Source of the DNA: Candidatus Desulfovibrio gallistercoris
GTDB lineage: Bacteria > Desulfobacterota > Desulfovibrionia > Desulfovibrionales > Desulfovibrionaceae
Reading direction: 5' to 3'
DNA length: 54,196 nucleotides
NCBI GenBank assembly: GCA_019118745.1
Contig: DWYJ01000085.1
Coordinates: forward strand, 1-54,196
Under the pieces are notes generated by a model. It saw nothing but the letters and a program-made list of their open reading frames with translations, was not told the origin of the DNA and ran no database searches. Below, in pieces: positions 1-9,498 of this stretch. Every line of letters starts with the position of its first letter. Within the stretch, counting starts at the first letter, position 1. A program made the translations under genes and the position numbers.

Positions 1-61
1 GAGCGAGGAAAGAAAGGGCGGATGGTATCCATTTGAGCAGATGAAAGATAAAAAAGAGTAG
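1..61 (+). other. Possible 3' end of an upstream gene
   Basis: The first bases stay open in two plus-strand frames. One ends with a stop at 34-36. The other ends with a TAG at 59-61, inside the left arm of the hairpin at 50-97. A gene tail running into that terminator is plausible, but the frame cannot be chosen and the product is not recognisable. Confidence 0.25.
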
Positions 62-97
62 ACATGGTAACCTCCGTCTCCATACCTACTCTTTTTT
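50..97. terminator. Bidirectional terminator-like hairpin
   Basis: A 12-bp perfect stem (arms 50-61 and 86-97) carries an A-run at its outer left and a T-run at its outer right, so it can act as a Rho-independent terminator on either strand. It probably ends a plus-strand gene outside the window. Confidence 0.7.
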
Positions 98-110
98 GAA
101 GCGTATGGAA

Positions 111-230
111 ATAATGAGTCCTGACCCTAGGTGCTGCCGGCACTATTTGCTGTCTGTTTGGGGGGAAAAGAGGGAAGGCGAGGCAACTCCGCCCCAAAAG
201 CAAACGGAGTTTGGACTGGTTGGGTAACTT
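111..230 (-). repeat. Dispersed repeat B, degenerate copy
   Basis: A variant B terminus (…CCTGACCCTAGG) at 115-130 is followed by an inverted B end with the family hallmark TGTTTGGGGGGAA near 155. Further copies lie near 7.2, 9.6, 11.0, 12.7, 20.6, 24.5 and 49.9 kb. No credible gene lies between 98 and 460. Confidence 0.45.
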
Positions 231-349
231 GGCGCATTTTCAGTGTGAAACGCGTTGCCTTCCAAAGCCTGCGCCCTCCCGTTTCGCGGAAAAAACACGG
301 TTTTCCGCCTGGTTCGGGCCAGGAGGCTGCGCCGCCTCGTCGGTTCGAT
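231..349 (+). repeat. Dispersed repeat A, copy 1
   Basis: It starts GCATTTTCAG, continues with the end-1 hairpin region (GAAACGC…), the core TTTCGCGGAAAAAAC and a GC-rich GGCTGCGCCGCC segment. It matches copies near 7.5, 10.9, 12.1 and 53.9 kb. The second end hairpin is missing here. Confidence 0.65.
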
Positions 350-370
350 AGTGCCGTGAGACAAAAGACG

Positions 371-424
371 CTGAAAAAAATATGCCGGGGAAAGGATAAG
401 ACCTTTCTCCGGCATGTTTTTTCG
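371..424 (-). terminator. Terminator downstream of the pyridoxamine kinase
   Basis: Stem arms at 382-395 and 402-415 pair over 14 positions with one wobble and a 6-nt loop. On the minus strand a run of seven T follows directly, and T residues also flank the plus side. It most likely ends the minus-strand transcript that covers the rfb cluster and the kinase. Confidence 0.8.
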
Positions 425-460
425 TATCCGCCAATGAACGGGGAGAGACCGGTACTGGAT

Positions 461-1333
461 CTAGAATTCCGTAAACTGGCCGAGGCCTTCCCGATCCCCC
501 AGAGTGGAGAGCACTTGTTCCAGCAGGATGCCCTCGGTATTGACGGTGTTCTGCGTGAGGGTGACGCTGATGCCGCGCGTCACGAAGCGCACGGCGCGCT
601 CCACCGCAAGGGGCAGGCTGTCGCCCTGGAGCAGGGCCCCGACAAGGACGCTGGCGAAGACGTCGCCCGTACCGGGATAGAAGGCGTCGATCCAGCGGCT
701 GCTGACCATCCAGAAACGGCCTTCCGTGCGGTCGTAGGCCACGGAGGCGCAATAGCCGTCCCGGTAGGCGGGCGCGCTGGTGATGACGACCTGACGCGGC
801 CCCATGTCCGACAGACGGACGAGCTGGCGCTTGAGCGCCTCCGGGGAAAGGCCGGGATCGTAGGGTTCATCCAGCAGCAGGGCGGCCTCGGTGAGGTTGG
901 GCGTCACGATGTGGGCACAGCTGATGAGGCGGCGCATGGCGCGCACCATATCCATGGTCTGGGTGGGCAGGAGCACGCCGTTGTCCGCCAGCACGGGATC
1001 CACCAGCGCAAAACCGGAAGGCTTGAGGAAGTCTCGTACGCAGCGTTCGGCGATCTCCACCTGATCCAGATTGCCGAGAAAGCCGGAGTACACGCAGTCG
1101 AACGTCAGTTGCAGGCGCTGCCAGTGATCGAGGATGGGATGCATCTCACCGGTCAGGTCATGGAAGGTGAAGCCTGTCATGCCGCCGGTCTGGGTGGAGA
1201 GCACCGCCGTGGGCAGAGGGCAGGTCTGGATGCCCATATTGTTGAGGATGGGGATGGCCGCGGTCAGCGAGACGCGGCCAAATCCGGAAAGGTCGTGGAT
1301 GGCGGCGACGCGGCGCAGCGGAGTTTCGTACAT
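461..1333 (-). CDS. pdxY: Pyridoxamine/pyridoxal kinase (PdxY-type)
   Basis: Cytoplasmic kinase of the ribokinase superfamily (290 aa, normal length) that phosphorylates B6 vitamers to salvage pyridoxal 5'-phosphate. Visible features are the N-terminal substrate region IHDLSGFGRVSL, the QTGGMTGFTFHDL segment and the C-terminal anion-hole/catalytic motif FYPGTGDVFASV near residue 218, whose GTGD aspartate is the general base of the fold. It lies 54 bp after rfbC on the same strand and may share its transcript, although the pathways are unrelated. Assignment to PdxY-like pyridoxal/pyridoxamine kinase rather than ThiD or a sugar kinase rests on the N-terminal motif. Confidence 0.88.
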   Translation of the reverse strand: MYETPLRRVAAIHDLSGFGRVSLTAAIPILNNMGIQTCPLPTAVLSTQTGGMTGFTFHDLTGEMHPILDHWQRLQLTFDCVYSGFLGNLDQVEIAERCVRDFLKPSGFALVDPVLADNGVLLPTQTMDMVRAMRRLISCAHIVTPNLTEAALLLDEPYDPGLSPEALKRQLVRLSDMGPRQVVITSAPAYRDGYCASVAYDRTEGRFWMVSSRWIDAFYPGTGDVFASVLVGALLQGDSLPLAVERAVRFVTRGISVTLTQNTVNTEGILLEQVLSTLGDREGLGQFTEF

Positions 1334-1387
1334 GGCGTTTCATGCTCCTGCCGTCAGGCTTGACGGTTGTGGGGATAGGGGAGAGCG

Positions 1388-1945
1388 TCAGGCCTTTTCA
1401 CGCAGCAGGGCCTCCCGCACCTCGCGCCAGCCGGGGGCGGCCTTGTCCTTGTCGGAAAGGATGCGCGCCGGGGAATCCGGCCAGACGATGCCGATATCCG
1501 GGTCATCCCAGCGCAGGGAACCCTCGTCCTCAGGGTGGTAGAAATCCGTGCATTTGTAGTGGAAATGCGCGGTCTCGCTCAATACGAGGAAGCCGTGGGC
1601 CATGCCCGGCGGCACCCAGAGCTGATGCTGATTGTCCGCCGTGAGGATGGCCCCGAACCATTGCCCGAACGTCGGGGAATCGGGGCGGATGTCCACGGCC
1701 ACGTCAAAAACGCTGCCCAGCGAGACGGAGACCAGCTTGCCCTGCGGATGGCGGCGCTGGAAATGCAGGCCACGCAGGGTGCCCCCGCGGGAACGAGAAT
1801 GATTGTCCTGCACGAAGGGGAGGTTGATGCCGGCCGCGGCATAGCGCTCCTGCTGCCAGGTCTCCACGAAGAAGCCCCGCTGATCCCCCCAGATCTTGGG
1901 CCGAATGAGGAGTACGTCCGCAACGTTTGTCTGTTCAACTTCCAT
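1388..1945 (-). CDS. rfbC: dTDP-4-dehydrorhamnose 3,5-epimerase
   Basis: 185 aa, usual length for RfbC/RmlC. This cupin epimerises C3 and C5 of dTDP-4-keto-6-deoxy-glucose on the way to dTDP-rhamnose for surface polysaccharide. The motif GGTLRGLHFQ carries the catalytic His61, SVFDVAVDIR follows at about 78-87, and the C-terminal block ends with DPDIGIVWP. It sits 15 bp downstream of gmhB in a tight minus-strand cluster with rfbA and rfbB. The reductase rfbD that completes dTDP-rhamnose is not in this window. Confidence 0.95.
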   Translation of the reverse strand: MEVEQTNVADVLLIRPKIWGDQRGFFVETWQQERYAAAGINLPFVQDNHSRSRGGTLRGLHFQRRHPQGKLVSVSLGSVFDVAVDIRPDSPTFGQWFGAILTADNQHQLWVPPGMAHGFLVLSETAHFHYKCTDFYHPEDEGSLRWDDPDIGIVWPDSPARILSDKDKAAPGWREVREALLREKA

Positions 1946-1960
1946 AATTTTTCTCGTAGG

Positions 1961-2536
1961 TTAGCTTTTCATTTGGCCGGATGCCCGGTTGGAAAGGATC
2001 AGGTCCGCCGCCTCGCCCAGGCTGGCCGCCCGCAGCAGGGCGGGCTCCTCATCCGGCAGGGCGATGTCGGTGGTGAGCAGGATGGGCGTGCAGCCCGCCG
2101 CCCGTCCGGCGATGATATCGCTCATTTTGTCGCCGATCATCCACGAGCGCTCAAGGTCGATGAACCAGTCGTCCGCCGCCCGCAGCAACATGCCGGGAGC
2201 AGGCTTGCGGCAGGTGCAGGCCCCACTGATGTCCGGATGGTGCGGACAATGGTAAAAGGCGTCGATATGTGCCCCCTGGGTACGCAGTTCGGCATTCATC
2301 CAGTCATGCAGGGCCTGCATGGTCGCCACATCGTAGTAGCCGCGGGCGATGCCGGACTGATTGGTGACCACGATGAGCAGGTAGTCCGCCCAGCGCAGGC
2401 GGGCCAGCGCCGCGGCCACGCCGGGCAGCCAGCGGACGTCTTCCGGCCGGGAAACATAGCCGAGATCCGCGTTGAGGGTGCCGTCCCTATCCAGAAAGAC
2501 GGCGGGCCGCAGGGCCGAAGAGGCGGCGTTCACCAC
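1961..2536 (-). CDS. gmhB: D-glycero-D-manno-heptose-1,7-bisphosphate 7-phosphatase
   Basis: HAD-family phosphatase of 191 aa that removes the 7-phosphate in ADP-heptose synthesis for the lipopolysaccharide core. The DxD motif FLDRDGTLN (Asp16, Asp18), the TNQSG motif, a zinc-binding loop CPHHPD…CTC and the final acidic motif GDKMSD are all present. The start is a GTG at 2536 with a GGGAG site six bases upstream; no in-frame ATG fits better. It lies 12 bp after rfbA. A heptose gene among dTDP-sugar genes points to LPS or another heptose-containing glycan. Confidence 0.92.
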   Translation of the reverse strand: MVNAASSALRPAVFLDRDGTLNADLGYVSRPEDVRWLPGVAAALARLRWADYLLIVVTNQSGIARGYYDVATMQALHDWMNAELRTQGAHIDAFYHCPHHPDISGACTCRKPAPGMLLRAADDWFIDLERSWMIGDKMSDIIAGRAAGCTPILLTTDIALPDEEPALLRAASLGEAADLILSNRASGQMKS

Positions 2537-2548
2537 ATCGTTCTCCCG

Positions 2549-3433
2549 TCACCAGCCGCGTACAGCGTCCACCAGTTCCAGCAGATACTGCCCGTAACCG
2601 GACTTGCAGAGCGGTCGGGCCAGATCCCGCAGGTGGTCGGCGTCGATGAAGCCCTTGCGCCAGGCGATCTCTTCGGGGCAGGCGACCTTGAGTCCCTGAC
2701 GGCACTGGACGGCCTGCACGAAGTTGGCCGCCGCCAGCAGGGAGTCGTGCGTGCCCGTGTCCAGCCAGGCGATGCCGCGGCCCATGCGGGCCACGCGCAG
2801 GCTCCCTTCGCGCAGGTAGTGGTTGTTGACGTCCGTTATTTCCAGTTCGCCGCGGGCCGAGGGCCGGATGGTGCGGGCCACCTCCACGATGCGCTCGTCA
2901 TAAAAGTACAAGCCGGTCACGGCAAAGTTGGAGCGCGGTTCTTCCGGCTTTTCCTCGATGCTCAGGGCGTTGCCTTCCTCGTCGAATTCCACCACGCCGT
3001 AGCGGGCCGGATCGCTGACATGATAGGCAAAGACCGTGGCTCCTTTCGTCTGCTGCATGGCTGTTTCCAGCAGCCTGTCCATGCCGTGTCCGAAAAAGAT
3101 GTTGTCGCCCAGGATGAGGCAGGCCGGACCGCCCGCCAGAAAATCCTCGGCCAGCAGGAAAGCCTGGGCCAGGCCATCGGGATGGGGCTGGACGATGTAG
3201 GTGAAGGCGCAGCCCCACTGGCTGCCGTCGCCCAGCATGGCCTGGAAGAGGGGCAGATGCTGCGGCGTGGAGATGATGGCGATCTCCCGCATGCCCGCCA
3301 GCATGAGCACGCTGAGCGGGTAGTAGATCATGGGTTTGTCGTACACGGGCATGAGCTGCTTGCTGACGCCCAGCGTGATGGGGTGCAGGCGCGTGCCGGA
3401 GCCGCCTGCCAGGATGATACCCTTGCGTTGCAT
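2549..3433 (-). CDS. rfbA: Glucose-1-phosphate thymidylyltransferase
   Basis: 294 aa. Makes dTDP-glucose from dTTP and glucose-1-phosphate, the first step to dTDP-deoxysugars. The start chosen is the ATG at 3433, which places the nucleotide-binding motif [11 protein letters not shown] at residues 8-18 as in other RfbA proteins; a longer reading frame upstream overlaps rfbB and lacks family similarity. [11 protein letters not shown] and the GDNIFFGHG motif near residue 110 are typical. The start is one base after the rfbB stop, so the two are translationally coupled. Confidence 0.95.
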   Translation of the reverse strand: MQRKGIILAGGSGTRLHPITLGVSKQLMPVYDKPMIYYPLSVLMLAGMREIAIISTPQHLPLFQAMLGDGSQWGCAFTYIVQPHPDGLAQAFLLAEDFLAGGPACLILGDNIFFGHGMDRLLETAMQQTKGATVFAYHVSDPARYGVVEFDEEGNALSIEEKPEEPRSNFAVTGLYFYDERIVEVARTIRPSARGELEITDVNNHYLREGSLRVARMGRGIAWLDTGTHDSLLAAANFVQAVQCRQGLKVACPEEIAWRKGFIDADHLRDLARPLCKSGYGQYLLELVDAVRGW

Positions 3434-3434
3434 G

Positions 3435-4499
3435 TCAGCGCCTCGCGTAGTTGGTTTCCAGCCACTGGCGGTAAGCGCCGCTCTGCACGGCTTCGAGCCA
3501 TTCGGCATTGTCGAGGTACCAGCGGACGGTGTCGCGCAGGCCGGAGTCGAAGCTGTGGCGGGGCTGCCAGCCCAGTTCCCGTTCGATGCGGTCGCAGTTC
3601 ATGGCATAGCGCCAGTCATGGCCCGGCCGGTCCGTGACGAAGGTGATGAGGTCGGCATAGGGGCCGTCGGCGTGGGGGCGCTCCTCGTCCAGTATGGCGC
3701 AGACGGCCCGGACCACGTCCAGATTGTTGCGCTCGGCCCGGCCGCCGATGTTGTAGGAACGACCCGGCGTGCCGGCTTCCAGCACGCGGGCGATGGCAGC
3801 GCAATGATCCTCCACGTGCAGCCAGTCCCGCACGTTCTCTCCCGTGCCGTAGATGGGCAGGGGCGCGCGGTCCAGAGCATTGCGGATGAGGAGGGGGATG
3901 AGCTTCTCGGGGAACTGGCGCGGCCCGTAATTGTTGGAACAGTTGGTCAGCAGCACGGGCAGGCCGTACGTTTCGTGGAAGGCCCGCACCAGATGGTCGC
4001 TGGCCGCCTTGGAAGCCGCATACGGGCTGTTGGGCGCGTAGGGCGTGTGCTCGGTGAAGGCGGGATCTTCCGGGCCGAGGCTGCCGAAGACTTCATCCGT
4101 GGAGACGTGCAGGAAGCGGAAAAGCCGTTGTTCCTCTTCCTTCAGCGAACGCCAGTAGGCCAGCACGCAGCGCAGCAGGGCGGTGGTGCCCAGCACGTTG
4201 GTGCGCACGAAGGCTTCGGGATCGAGGATGGAGCGGTCCACATGGCTTTCCGCCGCAAAGTTGATGACCGCGGCGGGACGGTGCGTGCGCAGCAGATGGG
4301 CCACCAGCTCGCTGTTGCCGATATCGCCCTGGACGAAGGTATGATCGGGATCCCCGGCCAGCGAGGCCAGATTGGCGAGGTTGCCTGAATAGGTCAGCTT
4401 GTCCAGCGTGACGACGGGTGTACCGGCGGCCCGCGTCCGCAGGACGTGACAGGAGCCGATGAAACCGGCGCCGCCGGTGATCAGATGGCAGGAATTCAT
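3435..4499 (-). CDS. rfbB: dTDP-glucose 4,6-dehydratase
   Basis: 354 aa, an extended short-chain dehydrogenase that converts dTDP-glucose to dTDP-4-keto-6-deoxyglucose with NAD+. The start at 4499 puts the glycine-rich TGGAGFIGS at residues 8-16. The catalytic STDEVFG segment and the YAASK signature are present. It is the first gene of the minus-strand rfbB-rfbA-gmhB-rfbC series; 116 bp separate it from the flavoprotein gene upstream, room for a promoter. Only the NTP-sugar steps through epimerisation are present here, so the final sugar is undetermined. Confidence 0.95.
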   Translation of the reverse strand: MNSCHLITGGAGFIGSCHVLRTRAAGTPVVTLDKLTYSGNLANLASLAGDPDHTFVQGDIGNSELVAHLLRTHRPAAVINFAAESHVDRSILDPEAFVRTNVLGTTALLRCVLAYWRSLKEEEQRLFRFLHVSTDEVFGSLGPEDPAFTEHTPYAPNSPYAASKAASDHLVRAFHETYGLPVLLTNCSNNYGPRQFPEKLIPLLIRNALDRAPLPIYGTGENVRDWLHVEDHCAAIARVLEAGTPGRSYNIGGRAERNNLDVVRAVCAILDEERPHADGPYADLITFVTDRPGHDWRYAMNCDRIERELGWQPRHSFDSGLRDTVRWYLDNAEWLEAVQSGAYRQWLETNYARR

Positions 4500-4615
4500 A
4501 GTGGTGTCCTTGCTGATGATGATGCCGCATGGTAGGCGAAGACCGCCCGGACGGCAAGGGGAAAAGGCCTGCATTGCCGCTCCCCCGGCGGGGATATCCC
4601 GTCCCGGCCGGGCGC

Positions 4616-5998
4616 TCAGGACAGGGCGGCCCGTCCGGCGGCCACGCCGCTGGCCCAGGCCCAATGCAGATTGTAGCCGCCCAGCAGGCCCGTCACGTCC
4701 AGCAGCTCGCCGGTGAGGAACAGCCCCGGCAAAAGGCGGCTCTCCAGACGGCGGGGATCCACCTCGCGCACGTCCACGCCGCCGCCGCAGACCTCGGCCT
4801 TGCGGAAGTCCGCCACGCCGGAGGGTTGGAAGCGCCGGGCGTGCACGGCGGCGCAGAGCTCTTCCCGCGCCTTGCGGGACAGTTCGGCCGCGCGGCGGCG
4901 GGCAAGCTCCGGCGGCAGCAGGGCCTCGGCAAGCCGTTGCGGCAGCATCCTCCGCAGCAGGGAAGACGGCGTCCGGCCGCCGCCCTGGGGATCGTCCAGC
5001 AGCGCACGGAAGGGCGTTCCCGGCAAAAAGTCCACCTCTACGGACATGCCCGGTTCCCAGAAGAGCGAGGCCTTGAGGGCCGCCGGGCCGCTGAGGCCCT
5101 CGTGGGTGAAGAGCAGATCGTCCTGCCAGACGGGATCGCGGGCCAGCGCCGGCGGGAGATCTGCCTCCGGCAGGGAGATGCGTACCGGCAGGGAGATGCC
5201 GGCCAGCGTCCGCGGCGCGTCTTCGGCCGGCGATATGGCCGGGCGCATCGTCTTGCCGGCGGAGCGGGCGGCGGGGGGCAGTCCCCGGCGGGCGGAGGAG
5301 AGCGGCGGCTCCGTTGGCCGGGGGGCGCCTCCCGCCGGGCCGGGGAGCGCGTCAGGCGGCAGCAAAAAGGGGGTGAGCGCCGGGAAGGGCGGGATGAGCG
5401 TGTGGCCGCAGGACTGCGCCAGCCGGAAGCCCGCCGGGGAACCGCCCGCCTGCGGCCAGGCCGGGGAACCGGCGGCCAGCACCACGGCGCGGGCCAGGCA
5501 GGGGCCGCCGTCCGTCTCCACGCAAAAGCCGTCGGCCGTGCGTCGCAGAGCCTGTACCGCACAGCGGGTGCGCACCTCGCCGCCGCGCGCCCGGACGTCT
5601 TCCATAAGGCAGTGCAGGAGGTTGCGTGCCGGGACCGTCAGGAAGAGCTGGCCGTGCTCGCGTTCCTCCACGGGCAGGCCCCAGGCCGCCACGAGGCGCT
5701 CCATGACCGCCGGAGAAAAGGCCTTGAGCGCGGGCGCGCAGAAAGCGGGATCGCCGCAGCGGTAGTGCAGCGGCAGCACGCGACGATTGGTGAAGTTGGC
5801 CTTGCCGCCGCCGCTCACCAGCAGCTTGCGCCCCGGCTGGGCGGCCTGTTCCAGCACGAGGACGCGCAGGCCGCGTCCGGCCGCTTCGCGCGCGCACATG
5901 AGACCGGCCGGACCGGCTCCCGCCACAAGGACGTCCGTCCGCAGAGGGACGGCGGCATTTGACAGTCTTTCGGCTGCCGGACTAGGCTTGCAAGACAT
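4616..5998 (-). CDS. HI0933/YhiN-type FAD-dependent oxidoreductase
   Basis: 460 aa, cytoplasmic flavoprotein of the HI0933 family, whose physiological substrate is generally unknown (the bile-acid enzyme BaiN is a characterised relative). The FAD dinucleotide motif [14 protein letters not shown] is at about residues 23-36, followed by [10 protein letters not shown] and the [10 protein letters not shown] motif typical of the family. The C-terminus has the family motif [15 protein letters not shown]. The start at 5998 places the Rossmann motif near the N-terminus; the open frame extends to 6253 but that part is unlike the family and overlaps the divergent gene. A low-complexity insertion lies around residues 220-260. 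Confidence 0.88.
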   Translation of the reverse strand: MSCKPSPAAERLSNAAVPLRTDVLVAGAGPAGLMCAREAAGRGLRVLVLEQAAQPGRKLLVSGGGKANFTNRRVLPLHYRCGDPAFCAPALKAFSPAVMERLVAAWGLPVEEREHGQLFLTVPARNLLHCLMEDVRARGGEVRTRCAVQALRRTADGFCVETDGGPCLARAVVLAAGSPAWPQAGGSPAGFRLAQSCGHTLIPPFPALTPFLLPPDALPGPAGGAPRPTEPPLSSARRGLPPAARSAGKTMRPAISPAEDAPRTLAGISLPVRISLPEADLPPALARDPVWQDDLLFTHEGLSGPAALKASLFWEPGMSVEVDFLPGTPFRALLDDPQGGGRTPSSLLRRMLPQRLAEALLPPELARRRAAELSRKAREELCAAVHARRFQPSGVADFRKAEVCGGGVDVREVDPRRLESRLLPGLFLTGELLDVTGLLGGYNLHWAWASGVAAGRAALS

Positions 5999-6176
5999 AC
6001 GGTCACCTGTTGCGGATATGTGGGCTTGCCGGACATCCCGTCCGGAGAGGGAGGCGCGGCGGGGGACCTGTCCCGTTCCCCGCCGGCAGGAAAAAACGCC
6101 ATGCGGCACGAGCGCGCCGCGTCCTGACTGCCGGGCAGGGAGCGGCGCAGCGCAACCATACACAAGGGGGCCCGTG

Positions 6177-7187
6177 GTGCCAATACTTCCTGGCGGGTAT
6201 GAACCGCCCTTCTGGGCGCGGCAGGCGCACGTCAATACCATCTGGGCCGCCAAGTGCCGCCGGGTGCGCTATCCCGGAGCCGGACAGCGCGGCCGGGTGC
6301 GCCGCATACGCCTTGAGACGCCGGACGGCGATTTTCTGGATGTGGACGACCATCCGCCCCTGCGGGAGGGCGGCGCGCAGGCGGGAGCGGCGCGTGGCGT
6401 CGTCGTGATCTCGCACGGTCTGGAAGGGCACAGCCGCCGCCGGTATGTGCTGGGTCTGACGGCCGAACTGGTGCGGCGCGGTTTCCGGGTGCTGGCCTGG
6501 AACATGCGTTCCTGCTCCGGCGAGCCCAACCGGACGCGGCGTCTCTACCACATGGGCGAAACGGACGATCTGGCCTGCGTGGTCTCCCATGCCGGGACCT
6601 TCGGCCTGCCGGTGCTGCTGGCCGGTTTCAGCATGGGCGGCAACCAGATCTGCCGCTATCTGGCCGAGGCTCGCCGTTCGCCCTGCGTATGCGCCGCGGC
6701 GGCGGTGTCCGTGCCCTGCGATCTGCCCGCGGCCGCGAGGGTCATGGCCGGACCGGGCTGCCGTCTCTACATGCACTATTTCCTGCGCACCCTGCGGGCC
6801 AAGATGCGCGAAAAGGCGGCCCGCTTCCCCGATTTCCCCTCGCTGGACGGCATGGAACGTTTTCAGACGTTCAACGAGTTCGACGAACGTTTCACCGCGC
6901 CCCTGCACGGCTTTGCCGACGCCGCGACCTACTGGCGGGAATGCAGCGCCCTGCCGGTGCTGCCCCGTATCGACATCCCCCTCTACCTGCTGCTGGCCGC
7001 GGACGATCCCTTTTGCGCGCCGTCCTGTTATCCCTGGGACGCCGCGCGGGAAAATCCACACCTTTTTCTGGAGGTGCCCCGCCACGGCGGGCATGTGGGC
7101 TTCGTCAGCCGCGGAGAAGTCTGGTACAGTGAGCGACGCGTGGCGGACTTCCTCACCGCGCACGTGGAGCGGAGCGTCGGCCGCTAA
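6177..7187 (+). CDS. YheT-family alpha/beta hydrolase
   Basis: 336 aa. The N-terminus ([14 protein letters not shown]), the oxyanion segment [10 protein letters not shown] and the nucleophile elbow AGFSMGGNQ mark the YheT/UPF0017 esterase-like family. LLAADDPF carries the likely acid, and HGGHVGF carries the catalytic His near the C-terminus. The start chosen is the GTG at 6177 with AAGGGGG upstream; the reading frame is open further but that segment overlaps the flavoprotein promoter and has no family similarity. The natural substrate is unknown. Its TAA stop directly abuts a B-repeat terminus. Confidence 0.85.
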   Translation: MPILPGGYEPPFWARQAHVNTIWAAKCRRVRYPGAGQRGRVRRIRLETPDGDFLDVDDHPPLREGGAQAGAARGVVVISHGLEGHSRRRYVLGLTAELVRRGFRVLAWNMRSCSGEPNRTRRLYHMGETDDLACVVSHAGTFGLPVLLAGFSMGGNQICRYLAEARRSPCVCAAAAVSVPCDLPAAARVMAGPGCRLYMHYFLRTLRAKMREKAARFPDFPSLDGMERFQTFNEFDERFTAPLHGFADAATYWRECSALPVLPRIDIPLYLLLAADDPFCAPSCYPWDAARENPHLFLEVPRHGGHVGFVSRGEVWYSERRVADFLTAHVERSVGR

Positions 7188-7628
7188 GGCCTGTTAATAC
7201 TATTCACTTTTTGTTTGGGGGAAGGGGAACACCTCGCTCTGCTGTCGATGCCTGTAAGGCCTTACGGCCTAACAGGCACGGCCCTGCGGGCCGCCTTTCG
7301 GTCGCCGCCAGCGCGGGAGGGCCTAGCCTTTTCGCAGTTAAGCGAGAAAAGGCGTTTCCGAAAACCTTCCCCCCAAGCCTCCCATTCCTTCCCCAGCGCG
7401 CTTTTACCAAAGGAAGATACGGGGACCGAGGCTCGCCCGCTCCCAAAAGGCAAGCGGAGCGTGTGTGGAAAGATTGCGCTTTTCTCGAGCGTTTTGCCTT
7501 TGAAAAAGAGGAAACGCGAGGCGGCGGCACTGCGCCGCCCGGCCGAAACCGAGCGGGAAGACCGCGTTTTTTCCGCGAAACGCCTGGCCGGATGGTGTGA
7601 AACGTAAAGCGTTTCAAACTGAAAATAG
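7186..7628 (-). repeat. Composite B-A repeat between yheT-like and TMEM43 genes
   Basis: The B part (7186-about 7462) begins TAAGGCCTGTTAATAC, overlapping the yheT-like stop codon, then TGTTTGGGGG and the TCGATGCCTGT…ACAGGCA hairpin. The A part (7487-7628) is in reverse orientation and ends with the TGAAACG/CGTTTCA hairpin just upstream of the next ribosome binding site. The AT-rich inner end of B is missing. Open frames across this stretch are not credible genes. It fills the 458-bp gap between the flanking genes. Confidence 0.75.
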
Positions 7629-7645
7629 AATAAGGAGCGGCAAAT

Positions 7646-8755
7646 ATGGCCGAAACGGCAGGGAAGGACAGAGGAAAGCGGATGGAAGCGCTTGCCGGGG
7701 CAGGGCTGGGGCTCGTCCTGCTGCTGGTCTGTTCCGGGTTTTTGTGGCGGCTGGAAGGCCGTCCCGAAGGGAAAGCGGACAGGCCGGCGGTGGAGGTGCT
7801 GGAACTTGAGGCGGACGGCTCTTCCGGGCCAGTCCCGTCCGGCAGGCTCGTCCATCTGAGCGGCCTTGTGGAGACGCCGGAGGTGCTGACGGACTCCTTG
7901 ACCGGCTCTTCGGTGCAGGCGCTGGGCATCCGGCGTGAGGTGGAATATTTCCAATGGGTCGAAGTCCTCCGGCCTGCGGCGGCGTCCTCCGACGGCCCGC
8001 GCAAGGCGGAGGATTACGCCTATCACCAGCGCTGGGTCGCCGAGCCTGTGGATTCCTCCGCCTTCCATTCGGAAGAGGCGCGCCGCCGCTTCGCCAATAT
8101 GACGCTTGTACGTCTGACGAACGAGAGCCGCTATGCCGGGGAGGTCCGTCTCGGCGTCTATCGTCTGCCGCCCGGGCTCACGGCTTCTCTGCCTGCCGAA
8201 GAACCCTTCACGGTCACGGTGTCCGGCAGTTTGCGGGATGAGCTCAACCGACAGGCGGCGCAGGCGCACCGCAGCGCCGGGCGCGGTCCGCTCCTGCTCT
8301 CCAATGTGGTGCATGCGCAGGGCGGCATCATCTACATAGGCGCGGGCGGTACGCCGCAAAACGGCGATGTGCGCGTCATCTACAGCCAGATCCCGCCCAT
8401 GCGGGCCAGTCTGGCGGGAGCCGTGCAGGGGACGGACGTCACCGCCTGGCGCGGCGAGGGCGGCGAGATCTGCCGTCTGCTGCCGGGGGGGCAGACCGCG
8501 CAGGAGATGCTGCCGGAACTGACGCTTCCCGGCACGGGCCCGGCAGTGGTCTGGGGGCACCGGCTTGCGGCGGTCCTGGTCTGCGCTTGCGCCTTCTTCC
8601 TGCTCCTGCGACCGCTGCGGCAAGTTTTCAGCGGGGACAGCGCCTGCGCGTGCCGGATGAGCTGGGGGTGGGGCGGCGGCAGCCTGCTGCTGGGGCTGTT
8701 ATGGACGGCCGCCCTCATCTGGGGGGCGGCGCAGGCGGCCGGCGCCGGCATGTGA
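7646..8755 (+). CDS. TMEM43-family membrane protein
   Basis: 369 aa. An N-terminal membrane helix (about residues 14-32) precedes a large extracytoplasmic domain with the TMEM43/LUMA-type segment GRLVHLSGLVETPEVLTD and the VEYFQWVE motif. Two or three hydrophobic segments at the C-terminus (about 300-320 and 345-365) anchor the other end. A TAAGGAG site five bases before the ATG supports the start. The family is widespread in bacteria and animals without a firm biochemical role in bacteria. It stands alone, convergent with the HPP gene. Confidence 0.78.
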   Translation: MAETAGKDRGKRMEALAGAGLGLVLLLVCSGFLWRLEGRPEGKADRPAVEVLELEADGSSGPVPSGRLVHLSGLVETPEVLTDSLTGSSVQALGIRREVEYFQWVEVLRPAAASSDGPRKAEDYAYHQRWVAEPVDSSAFHSEEARRRFANMTLVRLTNESRYAGEVRLGVYRLPPGLTASLPAEEPFTVTVSGSLRDELNRQAAQAHRSAGRGPLLLSNVVHAQGGIIYIGAGGTPQNGDVRVIYSQIPPMRASLAGAVQGTDVTAWRGEGGEICRLLPGGQTAQEMLPELTLPGTGPAVVWGHRLAAVLVCACAFFLLLRPLRQVFSGDSACACRMSWGWGGGSLLLGLLWTAALIWGAAQAAGAGM

Positions 8756-8806
8756 GGGCTGCCGCGTCCGCCGGCCCCGTGCCGACGTTGGGGCCCCGTG
8801 TCCGTC

Positions 8807-9343
8807 TCACCACCAGTAAAGGGGGTAACGGCGCGCGGCGGAAAGATTGTTCACCACCAGGGCGATGCCCAGCATGAGGCAGGCTCCGGTCAGACAGGGG
8901 ACGAAGGCATACAGGTAGCCAAGCTGGCGTATGCCTTCGCCGCCGGTGACGGCGATGAGCGCCGTGGCCCCGCCGGGCGGGTGGAGGGTCTTGCTCAGAT
9001 GCATGAAGGCGATGGCCGTGGAAACGGCCAGTGCGGCAGTGAGCCAGAGCGGTGCCGGCAGCAGGCCGCAGCTCACGCCAGCCAGCGCCGAGACGAAGTG
9101 CCCTCCCACCAGATTGCGGGGCTGGGCCAGCGGGCTCTGCGGCGCGCCGAAGGCCAGTACCGCCGAGGCACCGAACGAGCCGATGAGCAGTGGAAAGCCC
9201 GTATTCCCCGTGGCGTGGCGTTCCAGCAGCGCAATGAGCGCAATGGCCAGACAGCTCCCCAGCCAGGAATGCAGGATCTCCCGTCCGGCGGCGCGCGGCG
9301 GCGACTGACCGCCTCCCCGCATTTTGCACAGCAGATGCAACAT
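8807..9343 (-). CDS. HPP-family integral membrane protein
   Basis: 178 aa with about four transmembrane helices and the family signature TLHPPGGATAL near residues 120-130. HPP proteins are inner-membrane proteins; some have been implicated in nitrite transport, but the role in this organism is unknown. The start at 9343 is preceded by AAGGAGG. The gene is convergent with the TMEM43-family gene; the 50 bp between the stops hold a short GC-rich inverted repeat (GGCCCC…GGGGCC) without a T-run. Confidence 0.85.
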   Translation of the reverse strand: MLHLLCKMRGGGQSPPRAAGREILHSWLGSCLAIALIALLERHATGNTGFPLLIGSFGASAVLAFGAPQSPLAQPRNLVGGHFVSALAGVSCGLLPAPLWLTAALAVSTAIAFMHLSKTLHPPGGATALIAVTGGEGIRQLGYLYAFVPCLTGACLMLGIALVVNNLSAARRYPLYWW

Positions 9344-9498
9344 CCTGTCCTCCTTTCCTTGTTGCCGCGCCGAAATGGTATCGTTGCGCTGGCATTGGTG
9401 CGGCGTCCGCCGGTGCGGACGCGGACAGGAAGCGTTTTATCGGGAAAGCGGCAAGGCGGCAGTGCGCAGCCGCACAGGCAAGGACGTTTGTCCGGCAG

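Noticed and set aside
7204..8623. Open frames crossing the repeat regions at 7.2, 9.6, 20.5 and 24.5 kb as small genes
   Set aside because: The same translated pieces recur in several frames wherever the A and B repeats occur, so they reflect repeat sequence and not proteins.
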